From positions 124,001-188,000 of the forward strand of contig JAHJVE010000007.1 of the NCBI GenBank assembly GCA_018828385.1: a stretch of 64,000 bases of DNA, given 5' to 3'. The notes below the pieces were generated by a model, which was given only the letters and a program-made list of their open reading frames with translations, was not told the DNA's origin and made no database searches. The position numbers and the translations under genes were made by a program. Positions within the stretch are counted from its first letter, which is position 1. Every line of letters begins with the position of its first letter. Shown one piece after another: positions 1 through 6,072 of the stretch. This stretch comes from Gammaproteobacteria bacterium (lineage in GTDB: Bacteria; Pseudomonadota; Gammaproteobacteria; Burkholderiales; Rhodocyclaceae).

Positions 1-965
1 TCGAGCAGGTAACGATACTCGCCGCGCAGATAAACGAAGCCGCGGGTGGCGCCAATGGCGTAGGCGGCCACCGTCATGCCTTCGAAAACCAGATCGGGGC
101 ACTTGGAGAGCAGGACGCGATCCTTGAAGGTGCCCGGTTCGCCTTCGTCGGCATTGCAGACGACGATGCGCTGATGGCCGGCCTTGAGCTGTGCATTGCG
201 GCAGGCCTCCCACTTGAGGCCCGTGGTGAAGCCGGCGCCGCCGCGGCCACGCAGGCCGGAGCGCTTGATTTCGTCGAGCGTCGCACCGGGACCGCCGATG
301 CCGCTGGGCAGGCCTTCGCGCCAGGAGCGCGTGTTGGAAGCATTGAGGCCGTCGCTGGGCGCCCGCGCCCTTGCGGCCAGCAAGGCTTCACCTGGCTTGA
401 AGTCGGCATTGAGCAGAACGTCGGCGCGCCGGATGTTGTCTTCGATCTTGAAATAGGCCGGCGGCCAGTCGGTCAGCGGCACCTTGTTGCGGATCAGTTC
501 GGCGATTTCGTCGATGCGCTCCAGGCTCAAGCCGGCAATCGCATAGTTATTGACCAGCATGCCCGGCCCCTGGTCGCACAGGCCGGTACAGGCCGTCTTG
601 CCGACGCTGACCAGGCCGTCTTCGGAAACCTTGCCGCGCTCGACCCAGAGGTTGCTGCACAGGCGTTCCATGAGCGCCCGGTTGCCCTGCATGCGGTCGG
701 TGATGTTGTCGGAAAACAACACCCGGTATTTGCCGCGCGGCTCGGTGTAAATGAAGGAGTAAAAACCGGCGACGCCCTCGATCTTGGTCCGCGGCACGCC
801 GAGCATGGCCTGCATGCGGTCGATCGCTTCCGGCGGAACCCAGTCGCAAGCTTCCTGGATTTCACGCAGGATCTGCAACATGCAGGTCGGATCGCGTCGA
901 TATCGGTTGATTACCCGGTCAACAACACCGGCGAGTGCTTCGGCGTCCATTTCGTTGTATCCCAC
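1..965 (-). CDS. hoxF: NAD-reducing [NiFe] hydrogenase diaphorase subunit HoxF, 5' part (runs off left edge)
   Basis: The first ~320 codons are visible. The N-terminal ~150 residues form a NuoE-like thioredoxin-fold domain (EGVAGFYSFIY), fused to a NuoF-like FMN/NADH domain with GRGGAGFTTGLKW and [13 protein letters not shown]. This fusion in one chain is typical of HoxF of soluble NAD-reducing hydrogenases; complex I keeps NuoE and NuoF apart, as seen elsewhere in this window. Of the four NuoE-type 2Fe-2S cysteines only the second pair (TACTGLC) is obvious, so that cluster may be absent or altered. A GTG start at 965 has GGGAG six bases upstream; ATG 950 is the alternative. It is divergent from fabI and is probably the first gene of a hox operon beyond the window. 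A formate dehydrogenase diaphorase is less likely. Confidence 0.82.
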   Translation of the reverse strand, partial: MGYNEMDAEALAGVVDRVINRYRRDPTCMLQILREIQEACDWVPPEAIDRMQAMLGVPRTKIEGVAGFYSFIYTEPRGKYRVLFSDNITDRMQGNRALMERLCSNLWVERGKVSEDGLVSVGKTACTGLCDQGPGMLVNNYAIAGLSLERIDEIAELIRNKVPLTDWPPAYFKIEDNIRRADVLLNADFKPGEALLAARARAPSDGLNASNTRSWREGLPSGIGGPGATLDEIKRSGLRGRGGAGFTTGLKWEACRNAQLKAGHQRIVVCNADEGEPGTFKDRVLLSKCPDLVFEGMTVAAYAIGATRGFVYLRGEYRYLL

Positions 966-1021
966 GACAAGCTCCCGATTGTGCTCATGACATGAAAAGA
1001 CTAGCACCGGAACGTTTCCGT

Positions 1022-1101
1022 TTGTTGTCCGAGATCAACAACCGGGTATTTGTAACACGCCAGAAAACCGGAATGTGCAACAATAGTGTTGCGTCGCAAC
1101 A
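1022..1101. promoter_or_regulatory. hoxF/fabI divergent region with inverted GCAACA half-sites
   Basis: Between the divergent hoxF and fabI starts (966-1186) lie several short inverted repeats: TTGTTG (1022-1027) with CAACAA (1036-1041), GCAACA (1077-1082) with TGTTGC (1087-1092), and again GCAACA (1096-1101). TGTTGC and the last GCAACA extend into a TGTTGCG-T-CGCAACA palindrome. They look like operator half-sites for a dimeric regulator; which one is unknown. No sigma-54 type -24/-12 element was found. Confidence 0.4.
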
Positions 1102-1186
1102 TCGACCAAGCACCATCAATCCGTGATATTCGCCCATGCATGGTGCAGCGCAATACACCCCGATCGACTCTGCAAGGAAGAACAGC

Positions 1187-1996
1187 ATGACCACAATAAC
1201 CGAACAATCCCCCCTGGCCAGCATGAACGCCTTGCTGCCGCTGGCTGGCAAAAAAGGCCTGATTACCGGCGTCGCCAACGACAAATCGATCGCCTTTGCC
1301 GTGGCCAAGGCCATTCGCGCCCTGGGCGGTGAAATTGCCCTGACCTATCAGAACGACAAGACCGCCAAATACACCCAGCCGTTGGCCGAAGCGCTCGGCG
1401 CCAAGCTCTTCCTCAAGCTCGACGTCACCGAGGAAGGTAGCCTGGAAGCCGCCATCAAGCAGTGCGGCGACGCATTCGGCGAACTCGATTTCGCCATCCA
1501 CTCGATGGCCTTCTGCAACGGCGACGACCTGCACGGCCGCGTCATCGACACCACCGAAGCCGGCTTCGATTCGGCCATGAACATTTCCTGCCACAGCTTC
1601 CTGCGCATGGCCAAGGCGCTGGAGCCGCTGATGGCCCACGGCGGCTCGCTGATCACCATGTCCTACCTCGGCGCCGAGCGCGTCGTGCGCAACTACGGCG
1701 TCATGGGCATCATCAAGGCGGCGCTCGAATCGGCTGTCCGCTACATGGCCTACGACCTCGGCCCCAAGGGCATCCGCGTTTTCGCCGTGTCGCCCGGCCC
1801 GATCATGACCCGTGCCGCTTCCGGCATTGCCAACTTCAACACCCTGCTCGAAAACGACGCCGCCAAGGCACCGCTCGGCCGCACCGTGACCATCGACGAA
1901 GTCGGTGCCCTGACCGCCTTCCTGTGCACGCCCGGCTCGTCGGGCATGACCGGGCAGACCATTTACGTCGACGCCGGCGCCCATATCGTCGCCTGA
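1187..1996 (+). CDS. fabI: Enoyl-ACP reductase FabI family
   Basis: The 269-residue short-chain dehydrogenase would reduce trans-2-enoyl-ACP with NAD(P)H in the last step of the fatty-acid elongation cycle. Visible signatures are the FabI-type nucleotide motif ITGVANDKSIA (residues 26-36), HSMAF (105-109) and the Tyr-Tyr-Lys active site Y160/Y170/K177 in SYLGAERVVRNYGVMGIIK. The start at 1187 has AAGGAAG upstream; an in-frame start at 1136 would add 17 residues without similarity. The gene precedes a kinase/phosphatase-like pair and a hydratase-phosphotransacetylase/acetate kinase pair. FabI homologues are often found beside such genes and polyhydroxyalkanoate genes, so a role in acyl recycling rather than bulk lipid synthesis is possible (inference). 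Confidence 0.9.
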   Translation: MTTITEQSPLASMNALLPLAGKKGLITGVANDKSIAFAVAKAIRALGGEIALTYQNDKTAKYTQPLAEALGAKLFLKLDVTEEGSLEAAIKQCGDAFGELDFAIHSMAFCNGDDLHGRVIDTTEAGFDSAMNISCHSFLRMAKALEPLMAHGGSLITMSYLGAERVVRNYGVMGIIKAALESAVRYMAYDLGPKGIRVFAVSPGPIMTRAASGIANFNTLLENDAAKAPLGRTVTIDEVGALTAFLCTPGSSGMTGQTIYVDAGAHIVA

Positions 1997-2012
1997 GGCT
2001 GTTTTGTAGCGA

Positions 2013-2035
2013 TTGCTACGGTCAACCGGAAAAAA
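2013..2035 (+). repeat. Dispersed repeat copy 1 (core GCTACGGTCAACCGG)
   Basis: Twenty-three bases here are identical to the reverse complement of 61103-61125. Upstream bases form a small GTAGC-GATT-GCTAC hairpin (2007-2020). It lies 16 bp after the fabI stop, in a non-coding gap. See the other copies at 28829, 50468 and 61103. Confidence 0.75.
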
Positions 2036-2044
2036 GGGCTAAAT

Positions 2045-2079
2045 TTCAAATTGGCGGGGCAAGCTCCCGCCAATTTGAA
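2045..2079 (+). other. Strong intercistronic hairpin
   Basis: Fourteen-base arms TTCAAATTGGCGGG and CCCGCCAATTTGAA pair perfectly around a 7-base loop. No T-run follows, so it is not a classical terminator. It could be an mRNA processing or stability element between fabI and the downstream kinase-like gene. Confidence 0.7.
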
Positions 2080-2097
2080 GCGACTTCGGAGAAGCTG

Positions 2098-2673
2098 ATG
2101 CCTGACATTGACGGACTACTCCCCGACCCGGTGCCGGATCACCCGCTGCTCAACGGGCGCCGGGAAATCGGCCGCGGCGAGAGCACCATCGTCCTCGAAG
2201 CCGACACCGTCGATGGCCAGGAGCGCGTCTACAAGGTGCTTTCATCGCCGACCGACTACGCCTATTACACGGCCGACGACCGCCCGACCGGCACCCACTT
2301 CCCTATCGTTTTTGCCGACCACGGCACGGTCGGCCGCTCCAGCCGCGGCTTTCCGTTTTACATCGTCGAAGTCGAGCGACTCTACCCGCTGCCGGTTGCC
2401 GGCGACGCCGCCGAAGTAGCGACCAAGCTGTCGTCCTCTTATTTCGACGCCTGCATGATGTGGCGCAACCTGGCCCAGGACATGGGCCGCATCGCCCTGC
2501 ATCACCTCGTCGTCACGCCCATGGGGTGGACCGATGCGCTCAAGGAGTCGCTCAAGGCGGTAGAAGATTTTTCAACCGAATACGGCGCCCTGCCCGACCT
2601 CATCAAGGCCGACAACCTCATGATGCGCAAGGACGGCACCCTCGTTTTCTCCGACCCGGTTTTCATGGAATGA
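2098..2673 (+). CDS. Small kinase-like protein (degenerate protein-kinase fold)
   Basis: This 191-residue protein has no confident family name. A glycine-rich-loop-like stretch GRGESTIVLEADTVDGQERVYK near residues 25-47 is followed by a C-terminal DLIKADNLMMRKDGTL and VFSDPVF. These resemble a kinase catalytic loop Asn, beta-hairpin and metal-binding Asp. The catalytic HRD-like Asp is not in its usual form, so activity is uncertain. GGAG lies just upstream of ATG 2098. Its stop overlaps the start of the phosphatase-like gene by four bases (ATGA), implying translational coupling and a possible kinase/phosphatase pair. A phage-derived origin is conceivable. Seen: motifs and overlap; inferred: kinase fold. 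Confidence 0.6.
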   Translation: MPDIDGLLPDPVPDHPLLNGRREIGRGESTIVLEADTVDGQERVYKVLSSPTDYAYYTADDRPTGTHFPIVFADHGTVGRSSRGFPFYIVEVERLYPLPVAGDAAEVATKLSSSYFDACMMWRNLAQDMGRIALHHLVVTPMGWTDALKESLKAVEDFSTEYGALPDLIKADNLMMRKDGTLVFSDPVFME

Positions 2674-3158
2674 GCATCAAAAAAGTGTATTTCGCCTCGC
2701 GCGAGCTGGCCGAGTCGCTGATCGGCAAACCATCGATGGCGGTCATTTCGATCACCGACCCGGGCAGCCCGCCGGCCAACCTGCACGCCCATTTCGAGCA
2801 CATCCTGCGCCTCGCCTTCTACGACGCCGTGCCGGCCGACGAATACCTGCCGGCGCCCCTGCCCGGCCTGTTCGATTACCACATGGCACGCCAGATTTTC
2901 ACTTTCGTCCAGGATCTGCAAGACTCGCCGGACGACATCTCGGTGCTCGTCCACTGCGAATACGGCGTCAGCCGCTCGGCTGCCGTGGCCCTATTTGTCG
3001 AAGCCTGTTCCGGTGCCCCGCTGATTTCGCGGGAATTTTCCGGCGAAGCGAACCACTGGGTGGTCAACCAGCTGGCGCAGTTGCGGCCGGAGCTGGACAT
3101 CGACATTCCACCGGTCAATGCCGCCCGCGAGCGCCGCACAAGACCCCGACCAAACTGA
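2670..3158 (+). CDS. Dual-specificity/tyrosine phosphatase-like protein
   Basis: The 162-residue protein carries the cysteine-phosphatase P-loop VHCEYGVSRSAAV (HCX5R with following Ser) around residues 91-103. An upstream conserved-looking ISITDPGSPPA segment and an acidic loop (DAVPADEY) could supply the general acid. There is no signal peptide, so it should be cytoplasmic. It is small for a classical PTP but normal for compact bacterial and phage DSP-like enzymes. The start overlaps the stop of the kinase-like gene (ATGA), so both are made from one mRNA. The substrate is unknown; the partner protein or a neighbouring acyl-metabolism enzyme are the obvious candidates (inference). Confidence 0.75.
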   Translation: MSIKKVYFASRELAESLIGKPSMAVISITDPGSPPANLHAHFEHILRLAFYDAVPADEYLPAPLPGLFDYHMARQIFTFVQDLQDSPDDISVLVHCEYGVSRSAAVALFVEACSGAPLISREFSGEANHWVVNQLAQLRPELDIDIPPVNAARERRTRPRPN

Positions 3159-3187
3159 GCCGAAACCCCGCGCAGGCTGCCGGATCG

Positions 3188-3216
3188 TTGTTTGCTGCAT
3201 CGCAGCACACTATACT
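3188..3216 (+). promoter_or_regulatory. Sigma-70 promoter with CTGC-N3-GCAG operator (PhaR-like)
   Basis: TTGTTT (3188-3193) and TATACT (3211-3216) are separated by 17 bases. The spacer contains the palindrome TGCTGC-ATC-GCAGCA (3193-3207). As I recall, CTGC-N3/4-GCAG is the reported recognition pattern of PhaR, the polyhydroxyalkanoate-sensing repressor. The position between -35 and -10 suits repression. It would drive the hydratase-phosphotransacetylase and ackA genes independently of fabI. Confidence 0.65.
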
Positions 3217-3265
3217 GTGAGCAGCCTGACCGCCCTCGGGATAGCGTCTTTTCAGGAGTATTACC

Positions 3266-4684
3266 ATGCATGAGAGCAACGAGCAGCGTTACCTGGTCAA
3301 CACCACCTACGACGAAATCCGCGTCGGCGACTCGTCCAGCCTGACGCGCACACTGATGCCCGAGGACGTGAAGTTATTCGCCATCCTGACCGGCGACGTC
3401 AATCCCTCGGTGGTCGACCCCGGCTATTCGGAAAGCGGCCTGTTCCGCGAAGTCATCGCACACGGCATGTGGAGCGGCTCGCTGATCTCGACCGTCCTCG
3501 GCACCCAGTTTCCCGGCCCCGGCACCATCCTGATCGACCAGGCGCTGCACTTTGCCCGCCCGGTCACCATCGGCGACACGATCACCATCACCGTCACCGC
3601 CAAGCAGAAATTCGATCACAACAAGCACATCAATTTCGACTGCGTGTGCACCAACCAGGAAGGCCTGCAGGTGGTGCGTGGCACGGCCGAAGTCCTGGCC
3701 CCGACGGAAAAGGTCTCCCGCCTGCAAAAAGTGCACATGCCGGAGATCCGCATCGACGACAAGCACGAACGCTACATTCACCTGCTCGAGCGCGTCAAAG
3801 GTCTGGAACCGGTGCCCACCGCCGTCGCCCACCCGTGTGATGAAGAGTCGCTCAAAGGGCCGGTCCAGGCCTTCCAGGCCGGCATCATCGAGCCCATCCT
3901 GGTCGGCCCGGAAAACAAGATACGCGCCGTCGCCGAGGAATTCGGCATCGACCTCAACGGCATCCGCATCGTCCACGCCGCGCATAGCCACGACTCCGCC
4001 GCCATCGCCGTCTCGCTGGTCCGCACCGGCGATGCCGAAGCCTTGATGAAGGGCAGCCTGCACACCGACGAACTGATGGGCGAAGTCGTTGCCCGGGCCA
4101 ACGGCCTGCGCACCAGCCGGCGGATCAGCCACGTCTTCGTCATGGACGTGCCGACCTACCATCGTCCGCTCCTGATCACCGACGCCGCCATCAACATCGC
4201 CCCGACGCTCGAAGAAAAAGCCGACATCATCCGCAACGCCATCGACCTCGCCCACATCCTCGGCATCCCCGAACCCAAGGTGGCGATCCTGTCGGCGGTC
4301 GAGACGGTCAACCCGAAAATCCAATCAACTCTGGATGCCGCCGCCCTGTGCAAGATGGCCGACCGCGGCCAGATCAAGGGCGGCATCCTCGACGGCCCGC
4401 TGGCCTTCGACAACGCCGTCTCCCTCGTCGCCGCCAAGACCAAGGGCATCAAGTCGGCGGTCGCCGGCCACGCCGAAATCCTTGTCGTACCCGATCTCGA
4501 GTCCGGCAACATGATCGCCAAGCAGCTCGAATACCTGGCCAATGCACTGACCGCCGGCATCGTGCTCGGCACCAAGGTGCCCATCGTGCTGACCAGCCGC
4601 GCCGATTCGGCCGAAACCCGCACGGCGTCGTGCGTCATCGCCGCGCTGATCGCCCACCACAACCGTAAAACTGGAACCGTCTAA
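3266..4684 (+). CDS. Bifunctional enoyl-CoA hydratase (MaoC-like)/phosphate acyltransferase
   Basis: The 472-residue fusion has an N-terminal MaoC/PhaJ hot-dog domain (about 15-140) and a C-terminal phosphate acetyl/butyryl-transferase domain (about 160-470; SLHTDELMG, PTYHRPLLITDAAINIAPT). The second domain should interconvert acyl-CoA and acyl-phosphate, which the adjacent AckA turns into acid plus ATP. In the hydratase motif (GDVNPSVVD, 43-51) Asp44 and Asn46 are kept, but the usual catalytic His, five residues after the Asp, is Val49. The hydratase activity is therefore doubtful and the domain may only bind acyl-CoA. AGGAG precedes ATG 3266 and the gene directly abuts ackA. Confidence 0.9.
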   Translation: MHESNEQRYLVNTTYDEIRVGDSSSLTRTLMPEDVKLFAILTGDVNPSVVDPGYSESGLFREVIAHGMWSGSLISTVLGTQFPGPGTILIDQALHFARPVTIGDTITITVTAKQKFDHNKHINFDCVCTNQEGLQVVRGTAEVLAPTEKVSRLQKVHMPEIRIDDKHERYIHLLERVKGLEPVPTAVAHPCDEESLKGPVQAFQAGIIEPILVGPENKIRAVAEEFGIDLNGIRIVHAAHSHDSAAIAVSLVRTGDAEALMKGSLHTDELMGEVVARANGLRTSRRISHVFVMDVPTYHRPLLITDAAINIAPTLEEKADIIRNAIDLAHILGIPEPKVAILSAVETVNPKIQSTLDAAALCKMADRGQIKGGILDGPLAFDNAVSLVAAKTKGIKSAVAGHAEILVVPDLESGNMIAKQLEYLANALTAGIVLGTKVPIVLTSRADSAETRTASCVIAALIAHHNRKTGTV

Positions 4685-5866
4685 ATGAAGCAAGGCATCC
4701 TGACGATCAACGCTGGATCGTCGTCCATCAAGTTCGCCCTTTTCTCGCTTGCCCACCCGATTTCTCCGGAAGCCGAAGTCTCCGGCCAGATCGACGGCAT
4801 CGGCACCCAGGCCACAAAAATGGTCGCCAAGGACAAGGCCGGCGAGAAAATCGCCGACCAGATGATTGCCGGCGAGCAGGTCAGCCACGATCAGGCTTTC
4901 GATGCGCTGCTCAAATGGTTCATGGCCACCCATGCCGGCTGGCAGATCGTCGCCGTCGGTCATCGCGTCGTCCATGGCGGCGAACGTTACTCGCAGCCGA
5001 CCATCGTCGACGACACCGTGCTCGGCCATCTGGCCAGCTTCATCCCGCTCGCTCCGCTCCACGAACCGCACAACGTCGCCGGCATCCGCGCCCTCCAGGC
5101 GTTGCTCCCCGGCGTGCCGCAGATCGCCTGTTTCGACACCGCCTTCCACCGCAGCCAGCCCGATGTCGCCCAGACCTTCGGCCTGCCCCGCGCCCTGTCG
5201 GCCGAAGGCATCAAGCGTTACGGCTTCCACGGCCTGTCGTATGAGTTCATCGCCCGCGCCCTGCCCCGGCACTCGCACCGCGCCAATGGCCGCGTCGTCG
5301 TCGCCCACCTCGGCAACGGCGCCAGCATGGCAGCCATGGTCAATCGCAAGTGCGTCGCCACGACGCTCGGCTTCTCGACCATCGACGGCCTGCTCATGGG
5401 CACGCGCTGCGGCAATCTCGACCCCGGCGTCATCCTTCACCTCATGGAAACCAAGGGGCTGTCGGTCAAGGACATGACCAAAATGCTCTACAAGGAATCC
5501 GGCCTGCTCGGCGTTTCCGGGATCAGCCAGGACATGCGCACCCTGCTCGCCAGCGACAAGCCTGAAGCCAGGGAGGCGGTCGACCTGTTCTGCTACCGCA
5601 TCGCCCGCGAACTCGGCTCGCTGACCGCAGCCTCCGGCGGCATCGACGCCCTGGTATTCACCGGCGGCATCGGCGAGCACGCCGCCGAGGTTCGCCGCCG
5701 TGTCTGTTTGCAGTCAGAATGGCTGGGCATCCGCCTCGATCCGGAAGCCAATGCGCGTCACGATATCGTGATCAGCGCCGGCAACAGCAGCGTCGATGTG
5801 CTGGTCATTCCGACCAATGAAGAGTGGATGATGGCGCACCACGCGCAGACACTTCTCGCTCTCTGA
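4685..5866 (+). CDS. ackA: Acetate kinase (acetate/propionate/butyrate kinase family)
   Basis: The 393-residue ASKHA-fold kinase makes ATP from acyl-phosphate and ADP, or the reverse. Signature 1, NAGSSSIKFALF, spans residues 9-20; GFHGLSYEF, HLGNGASMAAM and FTGGIGEHAAEVR follow in the standard order. The start codon immediately follows the TAA of the phosphotransacetylase fusion, so the two are co-translated, and a strong terminator lies 18 bp after the stop. Pairing with the acyltransferase suggests overflow or substrate-level phosphorylation of short acyl groups, perhaps tied to polyhydroxyalkanoate turnover given the promoter operator. Confidence 0.95.
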   Translation: MKQGILTINAGSSSIKFALFSLAHPISPEAEVSGQIDGIGTQATKMVAKDKAGEKIADQMIAGEQVSHDQAFDALLKWFMATHAGWQIVAVGHRVVHGGERYSQPTIVDDTVLGHLASFIPLAPLHEPHNVAGIRALQALLPGVPQIACFDTAFHRSQPDVAQTFGLPRALSAEGIKRYGFHGLSYEFIARALPRHSHRANGRVVVAHLGNGASMAAMVNRKCVATTLGFSTIDGLLMGTRCGNLDPGVILHLMETKGLSVKDMTKMLYKESGLLGVSGISQDMRTLLASDKPEAREAVDLFCYRIARELGSLTAASGGIDALVFTGGIGEHAAEVRRRVCLQSEWLGIRLDPEANARHDIVISAGNSSVDVLVIPTNEEWMMAHHAQTLLAL

Positions 5867-5883
5867 AAAAATTTTTCGGTCTG

Positions 5884-5920
5884 AGCCCCGACCACGAACA
5901 TGGTCGGGGCTTTGTTTTTT
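5884..5920 (+). terminator. Rho-independent terminator after ackA
   Basis: AGCCCCGACCA pairs with TGGTCGGGGCT around the loop CGAACA and is followed by TTGTTTTTT. Confidence 0.92.
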
Positions 5921-5965
5921 CTGACTTTTTTAGCACGCCAGCATCGTTTTTTACCCCAGACGTAA

Positions 5966-6012
5966 ACACTGCATCTAGTCAAGACGTTGTCACCTCGCAC
6001 TATATCTAGTAG
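5966..6012 (+). promoter_or_regulatory. Tandem NrdR boxes upstream of nrdJ
   Basis: Two 16-bp elements, ACACTGCATCTAGTCA (5966-5981) and GCACTATATCTAGTAG (5997-6012), match the NrdR-box consensus as I recall it (acaCwAtATaTwGtgt). Their starts are 31 bp apart, three helical turns, the spacing typical of paired NrdR boxes. NrdR is the ATP/dATP-sensing repressor of ribonucleotide reductase genes. The boxes lie 61-107 bp upstream of the nrdJ start, where they would cover the promoter. Confidence 0.8.
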
Positions 6013-6072
6013 CCTTTGCATCATTCCAAAATTAATAACCGAGAAAATCCGAATTTTGTAGAGGAGCCTTGA

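Noticed and set aside
951..1186. Sigma-54 promoter for hoxF
   Set aside because: No TGGCAC-N5-TTGC-type element with proper spacing was found on the minus strand.
5921..6072. Cobalamin riboswitch in front of nrdJ
   Set aside because: The leader is short and shows no B12-box-like or multi-helix structure; NrdR boxes explain the region better.
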